From positions 2,976,001-3,040,000 of the forward strand of contig NZ_CP126110.1 of NCBI RefSeq assembly GCF_030123405.1: a stretch of DNA of 64,000 nucleotides, in the 5' to 3' direction. The DNA comes from Neobacillus sp. WH10 (GTDB lineage: Bacteria > Bacillota > Bacilli > Bacillales > Cytobacillaceae). Shown here piece after piece: positions 23,431-32,014 of this stretch (its first letter is position 1; each line of letters begins with the position of its first letter). A program made the position numbers and the translations under genes. The notes beneath the pieces are model-generated. The model searched no databases. It had not been told where the DNA came from and saw only the letters and a list, made by a program, of their open reading frames with translations.

Positions 23431-23658
23431 CTATTCAATTATCTCGCCTGAATAAACCTTCAGTTTTTCCTTAACAATTGCCATTGCACTATTTAGGTTG
23501 TCAGTAAGTGAATAGCCAGTAGACTTTTGTAGCCAAGTTTCCCATTCACTATCCCAAAAATAAACGTCAAATTCTAATAGCCCGTCCCTCAAACGTTTAT
23601 TAATTTCAACTTTATATGCCATACTTGGTGAGTATATTTCTTTAACAAGATCCAGCAT
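23431..23658 (-). CDS. 75-residue protein of unknown function
   Basis: The start is ATG 23656-23658, preceded by AGGGGAG at good spacing. The frame extends to a TTG inside R element 11 (23706), which is less likely. The protein is Trp/Tyr-rich in the middle (FDVYFWDSEWETWLQKSTGY) with a helical end; no signal or membrane segment. It is a single gene between R elements 10 and 11. Family not recognised. Confidence 0.6.
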   Translation of the reverse strand: MLDLVKEIYSPSMAYKVEINKRLRDGLLEFDVYFWDSEWETWLQKSTGYSLTDNLNSAMAIVKEKLKVYSGEIIE

Positions 23659-23697
23659 AATTCTAAACTCCCCTATAAACGTATTTAACCGTAACTC

Positions 23698-23731
23698 TTC
23701 GTTCAACTAAAGCACCCGTTGAATAAGTAAA
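23698..23731 (-). repeat. R element 11 (short form)
   Basis: TCGTTCAACTAAAGCACCCG and TTGAATAAG. Only the two ends remain, without a centre, as if it had been deleted. It separates two short genes. Confidence 0.6.
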
Positions 23732-23734
23732 AGA

Positions 23735-24298
23735 TTAACCAATCCGTAAAATAGTATTAAACATTCTAGGTTTGTTTTTTTTAAATGCTTGGATTAGTTC
23801 CTTACCGAATACAGTTATGGTTTTTTCCCAGGGATGACCTAAAAATCCCCAATTGAATTCCTTTTGTAGAAAGAAGTAATAATCCCCATCAGGGAAAATA
23901 GGTATTATCCACTCATTAAATTCGTCTCTAGGAAACTCTAAAAAGGGATTAACCCAATAACAAAGATGTTGCCAATCTAAAGCATAAAAATATTCATTAT
24001 CATTCGTTATTTCCTGAAAAGCAAACAATGACTTGTCCTCAAGGTCATTATAAATCTCTTCATATTCCTCTATATTTCCTGACCAATTTCCATAAGGTGA
24101 AATATCATATGTGATGAATGGGCTTGGCACAATAAATGACGGAAACTTAGAAATGCTTGGTTTGAATTGAAATTCTTTAAATACCTTTTTCCATACGGTT
24201 TTTTTATCAGATTGTGTAAGTTCAATCCAATTAGAAATGTTAATTCCCCCTCCAAACACTGCTTCAATATAAGGATAATTATACCATTTCTTCTTCAA
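23735..24298 (-). CDS. DUF2716-like protein
   Basis: 187 residues from a TTG at 24296-24298 that lies within the GTTGAAGAAG end of R element 12; AAGGGAG from the element provides the ribosome site. FKPSISKFPSFIVPSPFITYDIS (about 47-69) is the DUF2716 signature. The C-terminal part is aromatic-rich (IPIFPDGDYYFFLQKEFNWGFLGHPW). Cytoplasmic, role unknown. It is an example of a unit whose start signals come from the adjacent repeat. Confidence 0.7.
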   Translation of the reverse strand: MKKKWYNYPYIEAVFGGGINISNWIELTQSDKKTVWKKVFKEFQFKPSISKFPSFIVPSPFITYDISPYGNWSGNIEEYEEIYNDLEDKSLFAFQEITNDNEYFYALDWQHLCYWVNPFLEFPRDEFNEWIIPIFPDGDYYFFLQKEFNWGFLGHPWEKTITVFGKELIQAFKKNKPRMFNTILRIG

Positions 24299-24378
24299 CT
24301 AAACTCCCTTTAGTGGAACAAGGAAAAGGGCTGCCGCAGCAACCCAATCTTGAACTATTACCCGTTCGTTGAACAAGT
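24289..24378 (-). repeat. R element 12
   Basis: TTCTTCAACTAAACTCCC, TTTAGTGGAACAAGG, centre GGGCTGCCGCAGCAACCC, then CTTGAACTATTACCCG and TTCGTTGAACAAG. A complete copy in which the centre pairs GGG with CCC. Confidence 0.75.
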
Positions 24379-24407
24379 TACTTAAAAATAATTAATGTTT
24401 ATAACTG

Positions 24408-24827
24408 TTAGATCAATTTCTTTTCTAAATAATACTGTTTAAATCCTTTTGGATGATCTTCAACTATTCCAAGAACCTTATATCCAAATTTTTGATAGAA
24501 GTCTGGTGCCTGGAAGCTAAAAGAATCTAATAGTATTAGTCTGCAATTATTTTCTCTTGCCGTTTTCTCAATATGATTTAATAACTCTTTACCATAACCT
24601 GTACCTCTTAATGAATTATCCACCCATAAATAATCAATATGCAAATGGTACCAGAATATCGTACCAGTAATCCCCCCAACAATTTTTCCATCTTCATTTC
24701 TAAGCATATAGCTAACATTCATTGATGGTTGTTTTACTTCATCAGGTAGTAATGAAAGGTTATATTCAATTACTTTTTTTCGAATATAATCACTATCTTC
24801 TTGAATCCACTGCTTTGATATTTTCAT
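24408..24827 (-). CDS. GNAT family N-acetyltransferase
   Basis: 139 residues with GGAGGGGAAAT before the ATG. It has a complete GNAT fold: VSYMLRNEDGKIVGGITGTIFW, YLWVDNSLRGTGYGKELLNHIEKTARENN (acetyl-CoA loop RGTGYG, about 80-85), then LDSFSFQAPDFYQKFGYKVLG. Acceptor unknown. Bounded by R elements 12 and 13. GNATs are common integron cassette cargo. Confidence 0.9.
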   Translation of the reverse strand: MKISKQWIQEDSDYIRKKVIEYNLSLLPDEVKQPSMNVSYMLRNEDGKIVGGITGTIFWYHLHIDYLWVDNSLRGTGYGKELLNHIEKTARENNCRLILLDSFSFQAPDFYQKFGYKVLGIVEDHPKGFKQYYLEKKLI

Positions 24828-24918
24828 ATTTCCCCTCCATTGTAAATGTTCAGAATTATTATAATATAAATCCTTTACTCAAATATTATTTTGTTTAATT
24901 AACTTAAAAAATTCCAAT

Positions 24919-24988
24919 CCTTATTTAACTAAACTGCCAGTTAGTTCAACAAGATAAAAACCGACTCAGCGATCTTCAAATTTAACTA
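24919..24988 (-). repeat. R element 13, left part (interrupted by group II intron)
   Basis: CTTATTTAACTAAACTGCC, AGTTAGTTCAACAAGATAAA, centre ACCGACTCAGCGATC, then TTTAACTA. The element continues at 26933 on the other side of the intron. Confidence 0.75.
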
Positions 24989-26932
24989 GTCGAGTAGAAG
25001 GGAGCCTTTCTACCTTGCGGTAAATTGGACTCCACCCCCCTCTCAGAACCGTGCTTGCACTATTAATGCACACGGCTCCTCCTAGTCATCTTTTACAGAA
25101 TATAGCTAATCTCTTTTCTTAAATCATATATGCTCACTTTAATCCTTGGTAAAGGTAGCGGATATTTATTAAGAAATAGTTTGAATTTATCCCATGTGAA
25201 GGATTTTCTTTGACTTCTTCTATTGAGCCATTTAAACAGAAGGTTTTCAATTTTGTCTTTGAAGTTGTTAACATTTGGGGTATTATCAGTGATGCAATAA
25301 TAGTTGTAATACCCTATTAATGAACGTTTAAATCTATCCATAATCATATGAATATCCTTATTTCTATTATTCCTCAACCATTCTTTCGTTTCTTTTAGTT
25401 TTCCTTTGACTTTCTTCCTGCTTGATTTCCGTTTCACTCGAAAGTTTCCTTGTTTACTTTTCCCACAGTAGTGTGTAAAACCAAGGAAATCAAAGGTTGC
25501 TGGTTTACTTCTTCCCTGTTGATTTGCATTTTTCTCCGCAAACTTCCCGAAGGGAATGATTTTAGTTTTATCCTCAGCTATTTCTAAATTAAATTTCTTT
25601 AATCTTAACTTTAATGAATGGAAGAATTGCTCCGCTTCACTTTTATATTGAAAACAACAAACAAAATCATCTGCATATCTCACTATGTATGCTTGTCCAT
25701 TGCACTGTTTCCTAACCCTTTTCTCAAACCATAGGTCGAGTACATAATGGAGATATACATTGGCTAATATCGGAGATATTACTCCACCTTGCGGTGTGCC
25801 ATTGTCTGTCTTATATTTCTTGCCTTCCTCCATGTATCCACCTTTAAGAAACCTACCAATTGTTCTTAGTAGGTTAGGGTCAGCGATTCGCGGTTTTAGG
25901 AACTCCATCATCCATGTGTGGTCAACGTTGTCAAAGAATCCTTTAATATCTACATCTACTACATAATTTACTGACCTTTTTTCAATATAGAAGTTCAGTA
26001 TTTTCAAAGCATCGTGGCAATTACGATTTGGTCGGAATCCAAAGGAACAGTCAAGAAAGTCATTTTCATAGATAGAATTTAGTATTTTCGTAATGCACTT
26101 TTGTACAATCTTATCTTCATGTTCCGGTATTCCCAACGGTCTTTTCTTGTTTGAGTTGAGCTTTGGAATATACATTCTCCTTACTGGAACAGGTCGATAG
26201 CTTTTGCTTTTAAGACTACTAACTAAATCCTCTATGTTTTCTTCTAAATTTTCACCGTATTGCTCTTTAGTTGTTCCGTTAATCCCAGTAGCCTTCTTAT
26301 TGGGTAGCTCAAAATGGCATTGAACTAATGTTTGCTTATTTAATAAATGTGCAAGAGAAGTAAATTTCATTTTAGGATCTGATTTTGCTAATTCTGCTAT
26401 CCTTAGTAGTTTTGTTTCCATTTATTATACCTACCTCTGTGTGTAGTAAATGTGTCCCTAGTAAGGGTGATAACTGGTAGCTAGCCTTTCCTCCATCGGC
26501 ATTACCCAACTTCATTGGTACTACGCTGCTATCCGACTCCCTACATCGGCATTTGGTTTCCTTGCTTGTTATCGCTTGTAGACCATACTCTTCTAAAAAA
26601 AGAAAAGACCGGTAGGGTCTCCCGAGTTGCCGTATCATATCAATGTATAACGTGCCAAGGTCTCTGACTCCAGAGAGGTTTTATCATTCTTGCCTTTAAC
26701 GAAAGAAAAAATGTTGCTTTCTGCTGTGCGTAAGGCATCAGCCCTCTCGAATTACTAACATTATGGAGCTCAATCCCTTCAACCATTCGGCTTTCGGCCC
26801 GCTACCTAACTGTCTACGCTTAAAGACTAGAGTTACCTTTAGCCCTTCAAGACTCGCTACGAGCGAATGGCTAGTTCTTACTCGACGGGAATCCCACCCG
26901 CTATATGATACGACCTAGGCTCGGCCGCACAC
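24989..26932 (-). mobile_element. Group II intron (group IIC-like), copy 2
   Basis: 1944 bp with the same GTGTG start (26932 downward) and CGAC end (24989), and domain V at 25045-25078. Differences from copy 1 are a few single bases (for example near 25027 and 26827-26846). The flanks are two parts of R element 13, which gives the empty site GGGTTGC/TAGTTAAA on the minus strand. Confidence 0.9.
25093..26421 (-). CDS. Group II intron reverse transcriptase/maturase, copy 2
   Basis: 442 residues, identical to the protein at 4841-6169: RT domain with YADD, maturase X domain and no HNH endonuclease. The flanking ribozyme is also complete, so both copies look functional. Identity over this length means recent duplication by retrohoming from one R element to another or from a common source. 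Confidence 0.95.
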   Translation of the reverse strand: METKLLRIAELAKSDPKMKFTSLAHLLNKQTLVQCHFELPNKKATGINGTTKEQYGENLEENIEDLVSSLKSKSYRPVPVRRMYIPKLNSNKKRPLGIPEHEDKIVQKCITKILNSIYENDFLDCSFGFRPNRNCHDALKILNFYIEKRSVNYVVDVDIKGFFDNVDHTWMMEFLKPRIADPNLLRTIGRFLKGGYMEEGKKYKTDNGTPQGGVISPILANVYLHYVLDLWFEKRVRKQCNGQAYIVRYADDFVCCFQYKSEAEQFFHSLKLRLKKFNLEIAEDKTKIIPFGKFAEKNANQQGRSKPATFDFLGFTHYCGKSKQGNFRVKRKSSRKKVKGKLKETKEWLRNNRNKDIHMIMDRFKRSLIGYYNYYCITDNTPNVNNFKDKIENLLFKWLNRRSQRKSFTWDKFKLFLNKYPLPLPRIKVSIYDLRKEISYIL

Positions 26933-26951
26933 GCAACCCGATAGTTGAATA
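26933..26951 (-). repeat. R element 13, right end
   Basis: GCAACCCGATAGTTGAATAAG directly after the intron 5' end. Confidence 0.7.
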
Positions 26952-27079
26952 AGAAAAAATATAAGGCCGCAAAGTACAGTCTATTAAATTCTTTTGTGTG
27001 CTATTCTGGTTGCTTGTCCATTTCAAATCTTATTTATATTTCATATCATTTAATATGAATAAGATTGGAGGTGAAGTAT

Positions 27080-27280
27080 TTGCCAAAATGCTGTTTTTTT
27101 TCCAAATTCGCTGTAACACCAGGACAAAAAATTACCGGTCCAATTAAAGTTGTTTGCACTAATGAACTTACAGCGTGTAACCCTACGGATCCTGATTTTA
27201 CTTTCCTTATAGGCGAAGCTATCGTAAATGATTGCAAAGAGTGTCAAAAACTTGCACATACTTTTAGAAGACCTCTCTAA
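27080..27280 (+). CDS. 66-residue Cys-rich protein
   Basis: TTG at 27080 preceded by GGAGGTGA. The sequence has six Cys (KCCFF, VVCTNELTACNP, NDCKECQ) and the motif VTPGQKITGPIKVVC. It has no clear signal peptide. It is one of few plus-strand genes in the repeat-rich region. The composition recalls small spore coat or exosporium proteins, but no family is recognised. The reverse frame across it (27050-27385) lacks a ribosome site and looks like a shadow. Confidence 0.6.
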   Translation: MPKCCFFSKFAVTPGQKITGPIKVVCTNELTACNPTDPDFTFLIGEAIVNDCKECQKLAHTFRRPL

Positions 27281-27438
27281 CTCAACCCCGAATGAATAAA
27301 CGAAATACCAAAGGATTATCAGGGAAGTGCTGGACCTCACCAACTTTATGTAGAAATTGACAACGATTTGTGAACTGCACCCCATTTGTTGACATAACTA
27401 ACAATTTGAGGTGTAGTTTTTTATGTCGATTTTAACTA

Positions 27439-27500
27439 TTCCTTCTTCCACTAACCTGCCCTTTACTTTAAGTACATTCCTTCACAATCTCAAATTATTT
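27439..27500 (-). repeat. R element 14 with empty IS1111 target
   Basis: CCTTCTTCCACTAACCTGCC, then CTTTACTTTAAGTACATTCC and TTCACAATC. TTTAAG is here directly joined to TACATTCCTTCAC, the uninterrupted form of both IS1111-type insertion sites. Confidence 0.65.
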
Positions 27501-27552
27501 TAGAATAAATATCTAATTTAACTCCCAAGTGTTAGTCAATTTTCTACTACTT

Positions 27553-27661
27553 CTCTTTCTTTAACTCCCCTGTCCGAAGTTGAAGAATATCCACAAAAAT
27601 AAGCGTTAATTCCTCAAATAAGCGTTAATCCTTCTTGGATCAACGCTCCCGTTATTTTAAG
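27553..27661 (-). repeat. R element 15, interrupted by IS1111-type copy 2
   Basis: TTCTTTAACTCCCCTGTCCG, GTTGAAGAA, two direct copies of AAGCGTTAAT, then CTTCTTGGATCAACGCTCCCG and TTATTTTAAG. The IS follows at once. 27281-27438 has no gene. Confidence 0.65.
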
Positions 27662-27776
27662 TTATCATGAACGAAACTAGCTCCTTACTCGTAACACCGT
27701 AGGTTAATTTGGTTACACTGTTTACTGGAAAAAAACAAACCAAATCAGAGCTACATTACGGAAGGAGCTAGTTATT

Positions 27777-28892
27777 ATGAAGGATACCATAAAATATGTA
27801 GGTTTAGACGTTTCAAAAGAAAAAATTGCCGTTGCCATTGCAGATGAAGGTCGTGATGAGCCAAGGTATTGGGGAATGATTCCTAACACACCGGAATCCA
27901 TTAGAAAGTTAATAAAAAAGCTTGGAGAAAAAGAGAATCTTCGAGTGTGTTATGAAGCTGGACCAACTGGCTATTGTTTATATCGGTTTTTTCTTAGCCT
28001 AGGAATTGAATGTGAAGTGATCGCACCATCTTTAATCCCTAAAAAACCAGGTGAGCGCATCAAAACTGACCGTAGGGATTCGATTAAACTAGCAAAATTA
28101 TTCCGTGCAGGTGAATTAACGTCTGTTTATGTGCCGACAGAAGATGATGAAGCCCTTCGGGATTTAGTTCGTGCCCGTGAAGATGCCAAAGAAGATGAAT
28201 TAAGAGCCAAACATCGATTATCGAAATTCCTTTTACGCAATGATATTCACCCTCCTTTCAAAGGAAAAAAGTGGACTCGTAGATATCGTGAATGGTTAAA
28301 TACTCTAAAATTTGAGCGTTCTGCATCCAAAGTAGTTTTTCAAGAGTATCTGCACCATTTGCAAGAAATTGAGCAAAGGGTAAAACGGTTAGAGGAAGAA
28401 ATAAAATTACAATCAACCGAAGGTTACCATGCGCCAATGATTCAAGCACTCCAATCATTAAGGGGAATAGCTATGATTACAGCTACTAGTCTTGTGGCTG
28501 AGATTGGATCATTTAAAAGATTTGCTTCTCCAAAAAAATTTATGTCTTACATTGGGTTAATTCCAAGTGAAAGTTCTAGTGGTGAAATCAGAAGGCAAGG
28601 GAATATTACCAAAACAGGAAATCGTCATGTTCGTCGTTTGCTTGTAGAAGCAGCCTGGAGTTATCGATTTCCGCCTGCTATAAAGGGGGATTTAAAGAAA
28701 AGACTCGAAGGACAGTTGCCCAATGTTCAAATGATCTCATGGAAAGCTCAAAATCGCCTGCATAAAAAGTATTTTCGTTTACTATCACGTGGAAAGTCAT
28801 TTGGGAAGGCACTAACAGCCGTTGCAAGAGAATTAGCAGGATTTATCTGGGCAGTAACTCAAGAGATTGAAAATAACACTATTGCAAAGTAA
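27777..28892 (+). CDS. IS110 family transposase (IS1111 group), copy 2
   Basis: 371 residues, colinear with the transposase at 7435. All catalytic segments are present (GLDVSKEK, EAGPTGY, KTDRRDS, SESSSGEIRRQG). Substitutions include G-to-C in GPTGYC and T-to-M in GIAMITATS, none in the DEDD or Ser residues. Likely active. Confidence 0.95.
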   Translation: MKDTIKYVGLDVSKEKIAVAIADEGRDEPRYWGMIPNTPESIRKLIKKLGEKENLRVCYEAGPTGYCLYRFFLSLGIECEVIAPSLIPKKPGERIKTDRRDSIKLAKLFRAGELTSVYVPTEDDEALRDLVRAREDAKEDELRAKHRLSKFLLRNDIHPPFKGKKWTRRYREWLNTLKFERSASKVVFQEYLHHLQEIEQRVKRLEEEIKLQSTEGYHAPMIQALQSLRGIAMITATSLVAEIGSFKRFASPKKFMSYIGLIPSESSSGEIRRQGNITKTGNRHVRRLLVEAAWSYRFPPAIKGDLKKRLEGQLPNVQMISWKAQNRLHKKYFRLLSRGKSFGKALTAVARELAGFIWAVTQEIENNTIAK

Positions 28893-28899
28893 TAGTTAC

Positions 28900-29401
28900 T
28901 AATAAAAGTAATATCAATTTTTGTTAAAAGTTGGAGCATAGGGCTCGGAGGCAAAGGTAAAAACCGGTAAGGAGAAACCACGAAATGTACTTGTGATATG
29001 CCTATGTAGGCTAACTCACGTTTTAAGTTAGTGGAAGCTCCTTTATACGGAAAGATAAAATGTGAAAACCCACGAATATCAGAGTGCTAACCGCAGTTGA
29101 GATTTTTGCCTTCGTGCCGTGTGCTTAACTTTTTATATCAACATGAAAGGAGAAATTTATTCATTCTCAGCTTTAAAAAGTATCTCAATCTCCAAATTGC
29201 CTGTCAAGGAAAGCACTTGACAGCCAATTTGGAGATTGAGGAGCTGTCAGTAAGCTGAGAAGGAGATACCCTAGCCTTGAAAAAGGCTGAACCCCAACTA
29301 ATAAGCAAAGAAGCCGAAAAACGCTTCTCTTCTTAGAGTTGCCCAAAAACCGAAACCAAAATCAAATTGGTAGGGAGCATTGACAGTTTCGTTCATATCA
29401 G
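28900..29401 (+). ncRNA. Candidate IS1111 guide RNA region, copy 2
   Basis: Same architecture as 8560-9060. The stem GUGA 28993-28996 / UCAC 29016-29019 replaces GUGC/GCAC. The long hairpin 29185-29199 / 29225-29239 reads CCAAATTG/CAATTTGG in place of CCAAAATG/CATTTTGG. Both are two-sided changes that keep pairing. Confidence 0.68.
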
Positions 29402-29498
29402 TACATTTTTTCATTAATCTATTTTAATAATATGGTGATCTATACTAAAATGCTCAATATTTTATTCACCTAGGGGACATGCATTTCATTCTCATTTA

Positions 29499-30485
29499 TT
29501 AGGACTTGTTATTATTTTCCACATTTATGACGACATTTCCCTTCTTGTGCCCTTTCTCGACATATCTATGAGCTTCAACTATCTCTTCAAACTCATAGTA
29601 CCTATCAATGACAACTTTTAACTTCCCCATCTCAACAAGTTCTTTAAGGAAGTTTAGGTCTTCTGAAGTTTCAGGTGAATTTCGACTCAATAATAATTTC
29701 TTGCTACTTGTCAATTTAGTCCATAACATACGAACACTTGGCAACGGTTCAGTGACATTTATATAGGTACCGTCCTTCTTTAACAATTTCTTACAAGCTG
29801 AAAAGGAACTCTTGTTTACCGCTTCAAAAATAATATCATATGTCTCGTCTGTTCTAGAAAAATCTTCTGTTGTATAATCAATTACCCTGTCGGCTCCCAG
29901 AGATTTTACTAATTCCAAGTTCGTGGTACTACATACTCCAGTAACGATTGCTCCAAAATACTTGGCAATCTGAACTGCATAAGTTCCTACACTTCCTGAA
30001 GCACCATAAACTAGAACCCTTTGGCCGCTCTGAATATTAGCTTTTCTAAGAAAATACAATGCTGTACGTGCTCCTATTGGAATGGCAGCGGCTTCTGCAT
30101 AAGTTATATTGGAAGGTTTAATAGAAATAGGACCATCTTCTGGTAGACATTTATACTCAGCATAAGCACCAAAACCCGCCAGAGTAGCTGCAAAAACCTG
30201 GTCACCTTCCTTAAACCTTTTGACCTCTTTCCCAACTGACTCAACTTCTCCAGCTAACTCCATCCCTAAAATCTCTTTTTTGGGTTGTCTGAAACCAAGT
30301 GCTATTCGGGCAGGCAGCCAAAAAGAGGGAGGAACTGTAAAACTCCTTGATCGAATATCTGCTACTGTTACGGTCGTCGCTTTTACTTTTACCAAAATTT
30401 CATTTTCTTTAGGAATCGGTTTTTCTATCTCTTTCAGTTGAAGAACGTTGGGGGGACCGTACTTTGTGTACACAATTGCTTTCAT
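29499..30485 (-). CDS. NAD(P)-dependent quinone-reductase/zinc-less alcohol dehydrogenase (MDR family)
   Basis: 328 residues. It has the N-terminal GroES-like domain (MKAIVYTKYGPPNVLQLKEIEKP, then GMELAGEVESVGKEVKRFKEGDQV) and a Rossmann domain VLVYGASGSVGTYAVQIAKYFGA (about 155-177). The Cys and His ligands for catalytic zinc are absent, as in quinone oxidoreductases. GAGGTGG precedes the start. The gene is monocistronic, between IS copy 2 and the phosphonate operon. Substrate unknown. Confidence 0.88.
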   Translation of the reverse strand: MKAIVYTKYGPPNVLQLKEIEKPIPKENEILVKVKATTVTVADIRSRSFTVPPSFWLPARIALGFRQPKKEILGMELAGEVESVGKEVKRFKEGDQVFAATLAGFGAYAEYKCLPEDGPISIKPSNITYAEAAAIPIGARTALYFLRKANIQSGQRVLVYGASGSVGTYAVQIAKYFGAIVTGVCSTTNLELVKSLGADRVIDYTTEDFSRTDETYDIIFEAVNKSSFSACKKLLKKDGTYINVTEPLPSVRMLWTKLTSSKKLLLSRNSPETSEDLNFLKELVEMGKLKVVIDRYYEFEEIVEAHRYVEKGHKKGNVVINVENNNKS

Positions 30486-30574
30486 TTATCCACCTCTAAT
30501 TCGTTATATTCATTAATATGATACGAATATTACGAATAAATAGACCAATTTCAATACCGTACTTAATAAATCCC

Positions 30575-30667
30575 AAAGAGTCTTTGCTCCAAAATTCCCT
30601 TGTCCAACCTTTCCATGAGGTGGATGTCAGTCATGCTGCCCGACAGGGTCCTTGACCGTATTTTTGT
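30575..30667. repeat. 90-bp repeat, copy 1 (IS remnant-like)
   Basis: About 90 bp share over 90% identity with 36033-36123, next to the IS110 transposase gene. Shared core: TTTCCATGAGGTGGATGTCAG, then TGCTGCCCGACAGGGTCCTTG. Here it stands alone without transposase, so it looks like an IS end or a solo noncoding remnant. It lies in the 375-bp gap 30486-30860, which has no gene. Confidence 0.6.
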
Positions 30668-30707
30668 TTCGCCCTATGGGTCAAATGTGCATTAAGAGGA
30701 TCAAAAA

Positions 30708-30727
30708 ATGCCTATTAAAATAGGCAT
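30708..30727. terminator. Hairpin ATGCCTAT/ATAGGCAT
   Basis: An A-run precedes and CTTTGT follows. It may end transcription of the phosphonate operon (stop at 30861) on the minus strand. Confidence 0.6.
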
Positions 30728-30860
30728 CTTTGTCTAATTTTGAAATTATATGTTGTTCCCTTCATATGTTTCGCGGTAAAGATAGTATATCTTACTTCCC
30801 ATTGGGAGAAGTTGGGCAATTTCTTTATTTTTTATTAAAGTTAAATATTGTTCCTATTTT

Positions 30861-32003
30861 CTAATTTTCACCATTCTGATTCAAATCTTTCCTTGAGTAG
30901 CAACCTATTTTTTGTAAATACTTCTCTAATAATGTTAGAAACAATTCCATATCATCTGAAGAAAGGTCACCAATATTCGCTATTCTAAATGATTTTAAAT
31001 TATTTAGCTTACCAGGATAGATGGTAACCCCATTTTCGTAAAAATAATCATGCATGTGGTTGAAGTCATATGCAGCACAATCAGGCTCTTTAATAGCAGT
31101 TATTATTTTTGAATGGTTGTTTTTTAAGATAAGATGTTTTAAACCTAACCTCGAAAGGCCTGCTACTAACATTTCCCATAGCATACTATATCGCTTATAC
31201 CTTTCCTCAATTCCTTCCTTTTTTAATTCTATGATCGCTTGTTTTAGAGCATAGATTGTCTGAACGGGAGGGGTAAAACGCATTTGACCAGTCTTGATAA
31301 AGTATTGATATTGCGCGTATAGGTTTAAATAGTAATTGGCAGGCTGTAATTCCTTTTGTTTTAGTAATTCAATTTTCTTAGCGATGACAAATGAGAGACC
31401 CGCCATTCCCTGGAGATTTTTATTTGAGCTGGCAATAAGATAGCTAATGTTCATTTTTTTCATTTGGATAGGAATGGCTGCAAATGAACTCATCGCATCT
31501 ACAATCATTTGAATATTTTGCTCTCTGCAGATCTCCCCAATTATTTCAATATCATTCAATAACCCGGTTGTTGTTTCGTTATGAACGACTGCTAAATAGG
31601 AAACTTTTCTAGGGAAATTTAGAATAAATTCATGAAGCTCTTTTAGGTTAACCGCACAATCATTGGGACTTTGAAATTCAACCCAATCAAGTCGATACGC
31701 TTCTGCAATTTCACACATGCGTTCCCCGTATACACCGTTATTAATAATAATAATTACACCATCATTCGCAACAGAACTTAAAACAGCTTCTACCGCGGCA
31801 GTCCCAGATCCTCCGAATAATACAGTTGTATACTCCTCGATATCGGCGACAAGCCTTGTCAGTTCAGAGGACACGTAATTCATAACTTCGCAGAATTCTT
31901 TTTCACGGGGGCAAATATCAGGAACTACTTGTGCATATTTAACTGTATCGGTGGTCGTAGCGGGACCTGGATTTAATAATATGTTCCTTTTCAACTTTTT
32001 CAT
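30861..32003 (-). CDS. phnW: 2-aminoethylphosphonate aminotransferase
   Basis: 380 residues from ATG 32001-32003; GAGGAG lies 7 bp upstream, better than the in-frame ATG at 32018. It is a class V PLP aminotransferase: NILLNPGPATTTDTVKYAQ at the start, SSNKNLQGMAGLSFV with the PLP Lys (about 188) and FGGSGTAAVEA. It interconverts phosphonoacetaldehyde and 2-aminoethylphosphonate. As the last gene of an aepX-aepY-phnW operon it should act in the biosynthetic direction. Confidence 0.92.
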   Translation of the reverse strand: MKKLKRNILLNPGPATTTDTVKYAQVVPDICPREKEFCEVMNYVSSELTRLVADIEEYTTVLFGGSGTAAVEAVLSSVANDGVIIIINNGVYGERMCEIAEAYRLDWVEFQSPNDCAVNLKELHEFILNFPRKVSYLAVVHNETTTGLLNDIEIIGEICREQNIQMIVDAMSSFAAIPIQMKKMNISYLIASSNKNLQGMAGLSFVIAKKIELLKQKELQPANYYLNLYAQYQYFIKTGQMRFTPPVQTIYALKQAIIELKKEGIEERYKRYSMLWEMLVAGLSRLGLKHLILKNNHSKIITAIKEPDCAAYDFNHMHDYFYENGVTIYPGKLNNLKSFRIANIGDLSSDDMELFLTLLEKYLQKIGCYSRKDLNQNGEN

Positions 32004-32014
32004 AACGTTGCTCC

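Larger units (their letters stand above)
27662..29401 (+). mobile_element. IS110 family, IS1111-type insertion sequence, copy 2
   Basis: 1740 bp, same ends as copy 1: TTATC-ATGAACGAAACT at the left, AGTTTCGTTCAT-ATCAG at the right. The flanks TTTTAAG and TACATTTTTTCA restore the same target as copy 1. Sequence divergence from copy 1 is several percent, so they inserted independently or long ago. Confidence 0.88.

Noticed and set aside
27050..27385. 111-residue minus-strand frame over the Cys-rich ORF
   Set aside because: No ribosome site, biased composition; the plus-strand frame has GGAGGTGA and a coherent sequence.
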